Shown: piece after piece, positions 22,121-34,000 of the stretch
How positions within the stretch are numbered: the stretch's first letter is position 1
How the letters are laid out: the number at the start of each line of letters is the position of its first letter
Source of the DNA: Puccinia triticina
Lineage: Eukaryota > Basidiomycota > Pucciniomycetes > Pucciniales > Pucciniaceae
Direction: 5' to 3'
NCBI RefSeq assembly: GCF_026914185.1
Contig: NC_070559.1
Span: forward strand, 2,542,001 to 2,606,000
DNA length: 64,000 nucleotides
Made by a program: the position numbers and the translations under genes
Notes under the pieces: model-generated
Told to the model about the DNA's origin: nothing
Database searches by the model: none
What the model saw: the letters and a program-made list of their open reading frames with translations, nothing else

Positions 22121-25100
22121 ATGGAGTTCGACGACGAGGATGAGGACTTCTTCAACGACCCCGCACTGCACGCACAACTAGACCAGGTAGAAAACCAATT
22201 CAGACTCACCCAGACTCAGAACCAGCACGAACACGAACACGAACCAGAGCCACCAGCCAAGAAACCGAGACTGCAATCAGCAGCAACAAGGAACACCAAC
22301 AATCAGGACGAACAGAACGAACTCAACAGACTCAAGAGGCAGATCGAGCAGATCAGAACAGCACTCCAGCAGTCCGATCGAGAGAAACTGCGACTCAAGG
22401 GCCAGGTCTCGATCATCAAATCCCAGCTAGAATCGACCAAGAGCACGACCGGCCAACAGCTCAATGAGCTCAAGACGCTCGAACAGCAGCTCAAGACGCG
22501 TGCCGAACGGGCCGAGCACCAGCTGGCGAGGATCGAGTCGCAGCGGAACCTGAAGGACACCTTCAAAGGGCTCGAAGAGTCGGCCAAGAAGCCGGCCCAG
22601 CCCTCCGCCTCCTCCCTCCACCGCCGCACCGTCCTCTCCTCCACACCCAACCCCTCGTCCCCCTCCAGGAACATCCACAAGGACCCCAACAATCGCAAGC
22701 TGGCCTCCCTCCAACAGTCCTTCACCCCACAGCCACTCCCCCATCCCCGCTCCAGCTTCAATCCTAACGACCAATCCACCCAGCCCCCTCAGAACTCTTC
22801 CAACCAACATCCCCCCCGCCCTGCCCCTCGGCCATCCATCTCCTTCATCGACCCCCCGGCCTCGTCTCCGTTCACAGTCCATGAACCTCCCCCTAGCCCT
22901 CCGCACTCAACCTCCCAGGCAGCTGCAGCCACTGGTGGTCCGCCGGCCAAGCATCCCTACGAGCTAATCCATTCGGTCAGTTTCCAATCTCTAGGTTGTT
23001 TTTTTTTTCTTTTCCGTTTTGGCTGAGGAAAAATGCTCGGGAACGACATGTGTGTTATCAGGTGATCGTCCGACTCTTCCAGAGCTTTGTTGTCAGCCTT
23101 GGAGACCCGTCCATCCCCACGAAAGGTCCAGGAGAACTACCACGGGCGCCGGTCGCGCCGACGCTGCAGCACATCCTGAACGCCTCGCGACAGCTTGCCC
23201 CAGGATATCCGACACTGAAGCCGGTCTTCGACGCACTGGTGATCGACCTCTTCAGCGCCCTTGCGTCCGCCTCAGACCTTGACACCGTCACGGCTCCCTC
23301 GAGCAGACCCTCCAATACTCTCCTCTCCCTCCACTCCACTCACTGCTCTTTCCTCCCAAGTTCGGCCAACAACGACGACTCTCGCGTCCTGACTTTTGTC
23401 GTCCGCCTGGGCTCGCTCTTCGTCCAGATCTGTTCTCTCTTGAGTCGCACCGACCTGGTCTGTCCCCTCCTTCCTCGTGTCCGCCCCCTTTGAAACAAGT
23501 CTTTCCAATTCATTTATCTTTTTTTGGCTGGGGATGTACCTTCTTAGATCGAATCCCAAACGCATACCGTCCACATCCTCGTGACCCTTGCACAAGCCTC
23601 GCCGCTATTCGGCGCGTTTTTCCTGAACCACCCGGACTTCGAGGCCTACCGGGACCCCCATCGCGTCCCTCACCGCCCACAGGAGCCGGACCTACTGGCA
23701 GTCATGCTGGTACTGTTCGATGGGCTTGACCGACTACGAACACCGCGTGACATGCCGAGCCCGTCTTCCTCGGCCGACCCGGCCTCTCAACCCGGGCTCC
23801 CCGCTCTCTCGCAGATCAAAAAGGACGCCCCTGGCGCCGCTACTGGTCTCTCCTCCCCCCGCCCCTTCAACCCCTGTCGCTTGCACACAGCATTGTTGGA
23901 CCTCCTCGCCGCGCTTGCTTGGGACCCTCCTGAGCCTTGCTATCCCACGTACGTTTTCTCCTTGCTTGTGATTCTTTCTTTTCTTGGGTCCCCCTTTGGG
24001 CCGTCCAACCTTATACGGTACTGTCTCTGGGAAGCCCAGCGCCAATTCGCGCTAAGCCAGATCTATCGCTATCTAGCGCCGAATTTGGCCGACATATTGT
24101 CTGTCAATGCCCGTGTAAACGAGGCCTTGAACAAACACAAGGGAACAACAAACCATTATTGTCAAATACAGAGTCCTAAAAAAGCGAAGCCCTTCTGTTT
24201 ACATCACTTTTACTTCAGAAAAACATAATAATAATATCTTGGTTAATGTTTCAAAATCAAATCCATGTACGAAAAGTTTAGAAAGATTTTTCAAGTCGCA
24301 TGGACCATCAGTCTTCCAGTTCCTGTTAGTTGGCCCGCACTACCCCCAACACCAGGCCGGCGCAGGCTCAAAAGAAGAACAAGATGATGATCTGATCTTA
24401 ACCGAGAAGTCGATCGACGTGTTGCTCTCCCTAACGTCCAGTTTAGTTGTCCCTCTTCTCCTCAATTGCAACGTCCCTCTTCGTCCTAACCTGAATTTTA
24501 CTTGGACACGGTTCGTGTAGAGACTGAGTTTAGCAAGATTATCTTAGAAGCTCGTGTCCATGATTCTACCGGCCCCACGCCTTCGCAGCCGAACCCGACG
24601 AGCTCGACTTCGAACGCTCGTCAACAACAGCCGCAGAGAGCCAAGAGTGTCGGGTCGACCAACTCGCCCGCCAACCACCGGCGATCGACGGCCGCAGCTC
24701 CACCGGTTGATCCGCCGAAAACGGCTGAACAGCGGAGCGAGGGGAGTGGGAGTGGGATGACGGTTGTGGACCGGCTGTTGAAGGTGTTTCTTCTGGCGGC
24801 GACGAACCTCCCTGGCGCGACGGCGGATGACCCGGACCGTCACGGACTCAAGGTCAAGATCCTCTGCCTGCTCCATCTGCTCGCCATCAATCATCATCGT
24901 CAGCACCAGCCGTCGGCGGACGACCTTGCGGGGGCTGAATGGACCGGGTGGAAGGCACTCGAGTCCGCTGGCTCCTGCCTTTTTTCCGTCCTCCTTAAGA
25001 CCATCTTCGTCGACTCCTATCGGCTCTGGAACGTCGACGGAGCCGTTGGCCATCGGCAGCTCGTCCCCAGGTCTGTCCACCCTCTTTCACCCTCCATCAC

Positions 25101-25805
25101 CCTCTCTACTTGGGTTTCTTACGTTGGGTTTTTGCGGGGGCGGCGATGCGTTTGTTAGATACGTCGAGCGCATTACGTTGTCCGTCCAGATCATCCACAA
25201 ATCTGTCTTCCCCCAATCTTCTTCATCCTCTTGCTCATCACCAAGGACCCCACTGAACCTGGTGCACCGAATCAAACAAGAATCACCCGTCTTCCTATCC
25301 ACGCTCTCCTCGCTTCCGTCCGCCTTCTTTTCTTCCTCTTCTCCTTCTGCTGCTGTGGGTGCATCGTGGTCAATGATCATTGGTTCCCATAACAACATTT
25401 ACCATGAATTCGTCCTCAGCTTCGCTAAACTCGCATGGCTCGACTACCTCACCCCCTCAGCCAACACGTCGTTCCCCTTCCCGTGGGATCCCGATTATCG
25501 CCACTTCGCGCCCATGTTTAATCAACTTCTACCCAGACATCTTTTCCCAAAACTCGACCTCATGGCTGGTGTGTCTTTCCTTTGCCTCCTTTTCTGTTGT
25601 TGGCCAAACGGGGCGAAAACAGGAGGAATGAAAACGGGAGACTGATTTATGGAGATACTTGATAGACCTGGCTTTTGATGTCCTTTCCTCTTTCGCCTCG
25701 CCCGACGAACTCGACGAATGGAAACAATGCGCACTCGACGACGATGACGAAGATGAAGAGGATCCCTCGGATAACGAAAATGGCGAGGATCATCGACGCG
25801 CGTGA
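22121..25805 (+). CDS. ATRIP/Rad26-like DNA-damage checkpoint protein (multi-exon)
   Basis: The ATG at 22121 opens an acidic N-terminus (MEFDDEDEDFFNDPALHAQL) followed by a long coiled coil at about residues 65-160. An acidic tip, an early coiled coil containing LKGQVSIIKSQLES, and a helical C-terminus match the ATRIP/Rad26/UvsD family. These proteins bind and recruit the ATR/Rad3 kinase to RPA-coated single-stranded DNA. Exons read by eye: 22121-22975, 23062-23457, 23548-~23952, 24320-~24482, ~24520-25070, 25159-25570 and 25641-25805; most junctions are GT-AG and phase-consistent. The join near 24482-24520 and the ~370-bp third intron are uncertain. The protein would be close to 980 residues and ends in an acidic tail. 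Composition is GC- and CpG-rich, unlike the surrounding repeats, as expected for an old host gene. An unrelated coiled-coil protein remains possible. Confidence 0.6.
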
Positions 25806-27150
25806 GGTGATGGTCCTAGCCCGAATTGAAGCTCTCCTCTGGCTAGAGCTACTGTCAGTCGCTTTCTTGGGGTATCATGCACAATGATCTGGTTAGGTCT
25901 GCGTGCGGAGAGGGTGTAGCGTTTATTTATGGGGTCCCACTGTACTTGGTACTTGACTTGAATGAAGATTGACTGTTGTTATGTCATAAGAAAAGACCGC
26001 GGGGAGCAGACAACAATGGCGAACATAGTTCAGAAGTATACCTGTTTAACTTAGAGCTGATAGGGACAGCAATGTTTGAGAGTACACGTGTTGCAAGGAG
26101 CTGGGTTGGCTAAGTCGGGAATGCTGGAGATCAAGCAAGGACTCAGTCCGAGCACAATATTCAATAACTTATGATAATCAGTCAGTGACTGAGAGGAGAC
26201 AGAACCAGGCAGAGATCAACTAGACTATATAGATATACCAACATGGTGGAGGACTTCCTGTTGGCTGAATGGCTTAATTTAAAAGAAGGCTCCAAACCTT
26301 CTTTGCTGGTGAAACCACAATCCTAATCAATTTTCACGAGCTTGTAACATTTAACAAACAATTTTATATGATTGGAATTTCTCCAGTTTAGTCTTCTAGA
26401 TCTAGTTCTGGGTGTATAGATGAGAAGCATAGCATGCTAGAGAGATGCGAATATACTATCTCAAACAACAGTGGCAGAGTTGTAGGTTTCTTGCTGGCGG
26501 TTGAGAAGAGAAAGCTAAAAGATTGATTACTTGGACTAGGCTACAATATATAGACTGGATGCAGGAGGTCAAAAGGTGGTTGGGTTAATTAATGTGTAAA
26601 ATAAAGTGGTGCTCTGGAAGATGCTATAATAAGTCTGATAAGAATCAAGTACACCCAAAAATGAAGTGCTTGCACACAAGGAGATAAGAGACCGGAGGAA
26701 AGATGACGAGCTCTGTAAACTAGGGTTCTTAGACTGCAAACATGACTATTAAAAATTCAGACTATCCTGAGGTTTTGAAACTAGTATTTTTGACATTCCA
26801 ACAGGTTCAGAATACGTAATTGAGATTTGTAACATAAAAAAGGGAATTTAAGAAACACCAAATCCCAACAATGACAAGAAGTGCATGAGTACCATAAGAC
26901 AAAACCACGGCAAGTATTACACAAGCGGAGATAAAAGTTGCTTAAGTGATAAGCCATTCAAGTCCAAATACGCTTACCAGCCAGTTGTATAGGTTTTCTT
27001 CGTCGGACCCTTCTTGATTGCGTGGCGCATTCCTAACGGTGTTGAACGTTTCTGGATATTCTGGATTAGCTGCTTGGTTATCCGCCTTTTGTTTTTCACG
27101 GCTCTCTGAATTAGGAGATCCCAAGAGCCTTTCTTGGTGAAGCCTTTTTG
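25806..27150. other. Mostly non-coding intergenic region
   Basis: 25806-26940 shows no gene or recognised repeat. A minus-strand frame at ~26942-27205 (KIEVERVPKRLHQERLLGS..FGLEWLIT) is open and charged. It might be a 3' exon of the secreted-protein gene at 27273-28078, but no phase-consistent splice could be found. Confidence 0.4.
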
Positions 27151-27272
27151 GCACTCGTTCTACTTCTATTTTTTGAGCTTCCTTTAATATTGCCTGGTCT
27201 ATCGCTGCGTGTTTGATGTTTTTTTTTGGCCAAATTTGGATGCAAGAGATATTAAATGAATGTGATTACAAT

Positions 27273-28078
27273 TCATGAAAGATATGGGCCTACGTCAAGG
27301 ATTTCTAGCTGGAGAGGAAGAGATCTGAAGGAAGACTGAGGCTCACACCGAACCATTTGGTACCAAAATTTATCACCAAATAACGTAGGTAGCCTATCTT
27401 GACGAAAGTCGTGATTAGCCAAGGTGAGTCTGGTCGGAACTGAGTTTATCTCGTCCTCGATCAGACCACAGCGCAAAAGTTGCCTCGCAATCGCTATGTC
27501 ATGACGGAAGCTTCGGTCGTGTGTAAGTTGAACCAAATCATGTTTAAGCATCAGACGAATAGCCATGAAGATAGCTTTGCGAAACGGATGGTGTTCTCGA
27601 TCTCTGCTGTATACCTCTTCCTCAGGGAAAAGACGCATTGCCAAGAGGAGGGCAAGGTTGGACAGAATACCGTTTGGATTGTGCTCGTGATCTGAAACGT
27701 CTGTCCGATATCTGACCACCGACTTCGAAGAATATTTCCTCTTTAAAATATCGCTCAGGGTGCCCATTTGTAGGCCCAGATAAGCAAGTCGCGTTTGGTA
27801 GTGTTCGTTAAGTCCAACATTACAAAAATGTTCTTGGGCGTCCTTAACATTTTGCTGGACCTCTCGCAAATCGTTCAACGCATCTTCCAGAGTGATTTAA
27901 AAAAAAAGTGAATGCATATTTGGCTCATAAGTTTATCGCTCTAGCTTCTTGTCATCACGGAAGGAAAGTAGAATGTGGAATTACTTTGAGTTAGTGCGTT
28001 AGTCGGTGGGGCTTTGACTCCTTGAGCAATGAGCCATAATGGGAAAATGAGGAGGGTTCCTATGCAGGCAAATCTCAT
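27273..28078 (-). CDS. Small predicted secreted protein, 234 residues
   Basis: Two exons close in frame: 28078-27985 and 27883-27273, joined by a GTAATT..GGAAG intron. The N-terminus MRFACIGTLLIFPLWLIAQG has a short basic start, a hydrophobic core and a plausible cleavage after VKA, so it is predicted to be secreted. The mature protein is mostly helical, with few cysteines and motifs such as GILSNLALLLAMRLFPEEE and HPFRKAIFMAIRLMLKHDL. No family is recognised. In a rust fungus, a short orphan secreted protein is a reasonable effector candidate, but that is inference; no host-targeting motif is evident. The neighbouring DNA is non-coding on both sides. Confidence 0.65.
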
Positions 28079-28357
28079 ATCTATCTGGATGGAGAACGGC
28101 GGCTAAACTAGTCAAAGTGAGAGGAATATGGGGGATCTCAAGTTTATCCGGCCTGTCGTAACGACTCTGGTGTTAACATGTGGAGCTAATGGAGGTAGTG
28201 ATGAAGCAAAAAAACGGAAAACATGGGTATACATGTACTCAAATCTCTCTTCTTTGGAAAGATGTTTGACCAATTCAGTGGCCGCCGGCGCCGCCGGTGT
28301 TTCACGTTCTCGCGGGAGGAAAGATCAAGTTGTTCAAGTTGTAGGAGAATCAAGTAG

Positions 28358-28456
28358 CTAACTTAGCTAACTCCCTCCTCCTCGGGGGAGCGAAGCGACC
28401 TCCGAAGGGCGGGACAGCGTCCCCCCTCCACATAGAGAGGGACTTAGTTAAGTTAG
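28358..28456. repeat. GC-rich mini-element with TAACTTAG / AAGTTAG ends, copy a
   Basis: CTAACTTAGCTAACTCCCTCC at the left is mirrored by GAGGGACTTAGTTAAGTTAG at the right. The core contains GGGAGCGAAGCGACCTCCGA. It is the same family as 28947-29026 and 30015-30096. Confidence 0.7.
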
Positions 28457-28946
28457 ATCAAGTAGATAAATCAAGTCGGGAAACGTGTGCAATCTACATA
28501 TTAGATTATTTATGTATGTGCCCAGGCTCCCCGGCTTGAGTCCGGAAAGGTCATTTTTCAAAAAGTAGTACGGAAGCCGAGGTACGACACAATCGTGCCA
28601 CCCCCATGTCACATGTCCCATGTGCAGAAACCGAATGTCAAAAGCTGATGTCAAGAGCTGAGAGACGGTAAGCCCCGGCCCTGAAAGGGATGAGGTCTTG
28701 ACTGGTCTTGAGATCTGTACATGTACATACATACAACCCCCCACGGTACACCACAGCCATGTAATCTTAGGTACACCACGACGCTGGGTGCCCATTACTG
28801 CGATCGCCTAGGCGAAGCGCTCGTCGTCAACGTGCCCACCCAGTATGTCTGGGTCCTCAAGGTATGTACGCCCTTGTGCTGATGAACAACACTGTTTCAT
28901 ATGCAGGATGAGAGTTCCCGGGCGGCGCTGAGTGCGGAATGCACCG

Positions 28947-29026
28947 AACTTAACAAAGTCCCTCGATGCTGCGGGCGTGGGACTCGCGAAGCGAGCCTCC
29001 GACAGCCCTCGGCAGGAGGGACTTAT
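28947..29026. repeat. GC-rich mini-element, copy b
   Basis: Starts AACTTAACAAAGTCCCTCG and ends GGCAGGAGGGACTTA; the core GCGAAGCGAGCCTCCGACAG matches copy c in reverse complement. Confidence 0.75.
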
Positions 29027-29339
29027 GTACACCGTACCTCCCCATCCTGACGCACGGGGAATGGGATTTTCACCCCTCTTTTTACTTTCCCCTTTGTACA
29101 TCTCTCATACCACAACCTTTTTTTGTTTGTTTTTTTGCTCCAGGTCTGCCCAACATGCTACCGCTGAGACCTATATTTTTTTCCCTTTATGTACTGATAC
29201 CAGTATGTCCTGAAAAATTAAACAAGACAAAAAAACCTCAAGCCTGTTACCGAGTCTGCAACCCAGAATTGCAGAAATTAATCACAGAACGAGAGCACGG
29301 ACTCTCTGTTTAATACATAGTGTGTTTCACACGCAGCTA

Positions 29340-29720
29340 GCTTGAGGATGACCGGAATCAACCGGTCATCGAGGGGACTCGACCCTCTCAATGACCAGTA
29401 TGTTCCGGTCATCGAGAGGATAAAGCCCTCTCGATGAACGGCACAGTACCGGTCACCGAGAGGGTCGAGTCCTTCCGATGACCGGTCGATCCCGGTCATC
29501 GGGTGTGTCAAGTCCCCTCGATGACCGGCACAGACCGGTCATCGAGAGGGTTGTATACTCTCGATGGCCGATCTGTACTGGCCATTGAGAGGTTCTACAT
29601 ATCCATTCGATGACCGGCATCCAGGGCGTTGTATATATCCCTCTCGATGACCGGTCTTTACCGGTCATCCAGAGGGCTATGCGGTCTCGATGGCGGGTCT
29701 GTGCCGGCGATCAAGGGCTC
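29340..29720. repeat. Word array C: GATGACCGG / CCGGTCATC
   Basis: About 16 occurrences of GATGACCGG or CCGGTCATC (and close variants) alternate in orientation with ~8-base or ~20-base spacers such as GAGAGGGT. Each adjacent pair can fold into a hairpin. The open frames in this interval are repeat by-products. No flanking TIR or target duplication was identified. Confidence 0.85.
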
Positions 29721-30438
29721 AGAGACTTGACTGTAAGTCGAAAAAAAAACTATATGTCCAAGTCATTGAGCACGGACCTCTTCTGCTACTCGGCTTCAGT
29801 AAAATCAAAGTTTTTATTTACTTTGATAATTTATTTCTCTTTGAAGGAGTTGTGTGGCGTAACTCAGATTGTATCTGATGACGCGCAAGAAGCAAGGCTT
29901 TGTGCCAAGCAAATATTTAAGGTTTTAAGTTTAGAGGGCCAGGAACTGTGATGGTTTGAAAAAACCACCCAGCCAAACTCAAATTCTAGGCTCTGCGAAA
30001 GGGGGTGATAGCGCGCAAGTCCCTCCTGCCAAGGGCTATCGGAGGCTTGCTTCGCAAGACCAGATGCCCGCAGCAGCGAGGGACTTGGGTTAAGTTTGGG
30101 AATGCACCCGTTGGCGACAGGCGCACTTGGACGAGTGGGAGAAGCTGGGCAAGACAGGGCCCGAGCAAGCTGGATGGCCCGTTGTCGCCGATGGGCTCGC
30201 AGGCCTGCAGAATCCCAAAATGCTAAAACCAAATTCATCATATAAATACATAAGCCCCACCTGCCTTCACATACAAATCGGACTATCGGACTACATGAGC
30301 CCCAAATTACAAACATGAAACTCACATATGTTATCGCCATTTACCAGAAGTGGCTGAAGCAGAGTCCGAAAAAAGTACATACATACATGTCACCATAGGT
30401 ACAATGGGTGGGGATCCCCCTCTGAGCGGCAACAGATC
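29721..30438. other. Intergenic with mini-element copy c (30015-30096)
   Basis: 30015-30096 starts CAAGTCCCTCCTGCC and ends CGAGGGACTTGGGTTAAGTT; its interior matches copy b in reverse complement. Nothing else is recognised up to the gypsy target duplication. Confidence 0.6.
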
Positions 30439-30443
30439 CTATT

Positions 30444-30840
30444 TGTAACGACTGACTTATTTTATCGTTGTTATTGGGATTATGTTAATAGAAGTTTAGG
30501 TAAGTGATAAGAATGATGTCATTTTGATTGTTGAGTCATGCGCTTTTGTTTCCGGTAAAGTGTCATTAATAATTATAAGTCTTTTATATTGAATTAATAC
30601 TCAGTTGGTTTGTAAACATGATTTCGGATTTGTTGTTATATTCTGGTTGCGTTCTTTCTCTTGTTCCTCTTTCCTCTTTTCCTTATCTCGATATTCTTGT
30701 CCTTTACATTATTATCAATAAAATCCCTTATTGTATAAAGGCTATTCTCATTAGAGTTTCTACAAGAATAACCTTTCCATCTCTCACTTATGCTAGGCTA
30801 TCTTGCCGATTGAGATAAGTTGAGTAGGTTGGCCTTCACA
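30444..30840 (+). repeat. 5' LTR of the gypsy element
   Basis: Begins TGTAACGACTGACTTATTTT and ends GGTTGGCCTTCACA. It carries ATCTCGATATT where the 3' LTR has ATCTCAATATT; on the opposite strand this is TCG to TTG. Confidence 0.96.
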
Positions 30841-31044
30841 ATTATATCAAGATCTTTATATTCAGATTCCTCAAACATATTCATAACGTTCTTGGAATCT
30901 TGTTCATTTTAAAAGCTCTCTCTCTCTCCGTTGCAGATTCAATAACAAACCTTCAAGCTCTCAAGTTTATTCTCTTTTACATTCAAACTCGGTTCTCTCC
31001 ATCACGCAAATTCTTTTTTTGAACAAGTTTTAAATTGATTGACT

Positions 31045-34000
31045 ATGTCTGATGATTCCTCTCCTCTTGAGAGATCTTCTCATTGAATGCCCTTTCCCAA
31101 CGCTAATACTTCTGCTTTGACTCCGTTTATTCAATTTTCCCCGACTCCTAATGTTCTTCCCACTCAACCTGATCAAGCTACTCTTATCAATAACACTATT
31201 CCCCCTCCTTATAACACTCTTCCTTCTCCCGGACCAGAACCTCCAAATTTTATTCCTCGTCCCATTCCCGGAGTCATAGATATTAATCATCGTCCAGGTC
31301 GTAATCCACATTTCACCACTCCCATCATTCCTATAGTTCCTCCTACTCCTAATGTTTCCGATTTGCTAGCCGATTTGAGAGTTAACGACGGTTTGGATTG
31401 GGACAACACGATTCTTTCTCACGCTCAATCCATCGCCAATCTGCAAATCAAATCTCGCCGAATGAAGGACAACTTGCGTTGAACTCAAGCGGCTGTTCGC
31501 GAGTTAAATGAATTACGAGTTTTTGCGGAAGATGTGACTCGATTGAGGGGTAGTTTACAGCGTGAATTTCAAGAGGTTTGCGAGTTGGTTGATGCGGCTA
31601 ATGTGGCGACAAATGTTCGATTGACTCGATTAGAAGAACCAGTTGTTGCTCTGGCTTGTCAAGCTGTTCAAAATATCCCAGAGCCTCCCTTTTTCTCTCA
31701 CATTTACTTCTCTGGGGATGTCACTGAGACTCATCGTTTTGCTTCTCTGGTTCGAGACACTTTTGCTCAACTTCCCAATCATTTTGCGGGTGATAGACAA
31801 CGTATTCTTTGGATCGCTTCGTATTTTAGGGCGGCTTCAGGACGTATTGGTGATCCATGCGCTTCGTATTCTTGGTGGCGTAGTTTGTTGGCTCGGAATG
31901 CACATACTCAAGGATTGGATGCGAGAAGGGCTTCGGCGTTAACAGAGTATGTCATCGACGAGTTATTAACCTCAGATGGATTTCTTTCTGCTCTCGAAAA
32001 CACCTTTTCCTATCATACTGAAGAAGAAGATGCTCGAAGAAAGTTGTTGGCGTTACGCCAAGGATCGCGTCCCATTGGCGATTTTAACATTCATTTTTGA
32101 ACCTTGTTGTATGGTGTGGAACTTTAGGATGCGTCTCAGATGGAAGTTTACGAGGCGGCTATCAACCCAAGGATTTTGGATTTAGCAGCGATCAGGGGTG
32201 GTTGGAATGATTTAACTTCATTAGAGGCGAAAATGCAAATGGCGGTGAAGCTTTTGGTTGACGTTCCGCGTGTGGCTTTAATTAGTCAGCGCCGTCATAA
32301 TCCTCCTAACCCTCCTGCCGCTCCCAGAATTAAATCAAGACCAGCAAATACACCCCTTTCCGTCAGGCCGTCTCAACCGGTGCCTATGGATTTGGACGCC
32401 ATGGAAGCGTCGGAAGGTTTTTCTTTTGTCAACTTTAGGAACAAATGTTGCAAGCGACATCTTTGCATTTGATGTGGCAAATCTTATGATACCAAGCATG
32501 AATCCATCCATGGGTGTCCTCTCCCTGATAACCAACTATTGCGTCGACCAGATATTCTTCGGTTATGGAAGGAAATGGGTGGTGTGCTTTGCGAAGATTA
32601 TCGAGAAGATCATTCGGATTCGCCTCGCGAATTTCGGCGCGAGCCTACGGTTGGAAAGGGGAAGAAGAGGGAATCTATTTCAGAAATCACTCAACCAGGG
32701 GCGGCCAAGCGATCTCATTCGGAGTCTCCTGGTGTTTCCGGTTTTCAGAATGGCTCTAGAGCTTCGGCTGTGGCTTCCGGTTCCGGTTCTCATGCGCCGG
32801 GTGGCTCTGGTGCTTTGGTTGGTCCTGCGGCGGGTCCTTTGGGAGGTTTTGCATCATCCAATCATCAAGCGGGTCCTCCAAACATGGAGGCCTTGGATTC
32901 CGTGTCGGCAGAACCTTGGTCAATCAGCGAAATTTTGTTTCATAGGCAGATGATGGAGGCTGAGTATGACGATAAAGAAGAAAGTCGTAAGTTAAAGAAA
33001 CTTGTTATGAAACCTAATGTTCCAAGTAACAGACCTTTCTTTGATGGAAAGTTGTTAGTGAGAAAGTCAGAACTAATTGATATTTCTGTTTTGGTTGATT
33101 CGGGGGCTTTGACTTCTTTTATTGATGAATCTTTTGTACTGCAAAATAGGTTGAAACAGCATAGATTAGAGTGTGGGCTTCAAGTTTGTTTGTTCAATGG
33201 ATCGGCTCCTGTGTCTGGGGATGTATTTTATTTTATAGATGGTTTCATTTTGATCCCCACTGTGGGGGGCAAATTTCTTCATTCTTCCGTACGCTTATAC
33301 ATTACTAAATTATCGTCAGCGGCTGTTATTTTAGGGAGTACTTGGTTGAGTGCCACAAATACTTTCATTGGTGGAGTTTCGAATGATATTGTGATTCATG
33401 GTTGTGAGATTTCTACTCCGTTTAAATCTTTTTCAAAAGGCTCGTGTTTGTTAGAGGAATTTTCCGATGTGTTTGTAACTGAAAGCTTGGCTTCTCTTCC
33501 TCCTCATCAAGCTGGGTTTGATTGTGAAGTGAATTCAAAGGAAAATTCAACGCCTCCTTTTGGTAAAATGTATAATCTGAGCAAGGTGGAAAGAGATCAA
33601 TTGCGTTTGTATGTTGATGAGAACCTAAAGAAAGGGTTCATTAGAGTTTCTTCTTCTGCGGCGGCCTCTCCCATCTTTTATGTTAAAAAGGAGGGTAAGG
33701 CGGACAGACCTTGCGTGGATTATCAATTGTTGAATGGTATGACCGTTAGAGACTCTTATCCTTTGCCCGTTATTTCTCAGTTGCTGAACAATTTACAAGG
33801 TTGCAGGTTCTTATCTAAAATTGATTTAAAGGCGGCGTTTAATTTATTGCGGGTAGCCGAAGGTCATGAGTGGAAAACAGCTTTTCGCACTCCGTGGGGT
33901 CTTTACGAGTATTTGGTTATGCTGTTTGGTTTGGCGAACGCTCCAGCAATGTTTCAGCGTTTTATTCAACATGTGTTGAGGGAATACTTGGACGTATGTT

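Noticed and set aside
22303..22906. Minus-strand frames of ~158 codons opposite the ATRIP-like exon 1
   Set aside because: Shadow frames of a GC-rich coding exon whose plus strand has a coherent coiled coil and phase-consistent introns.
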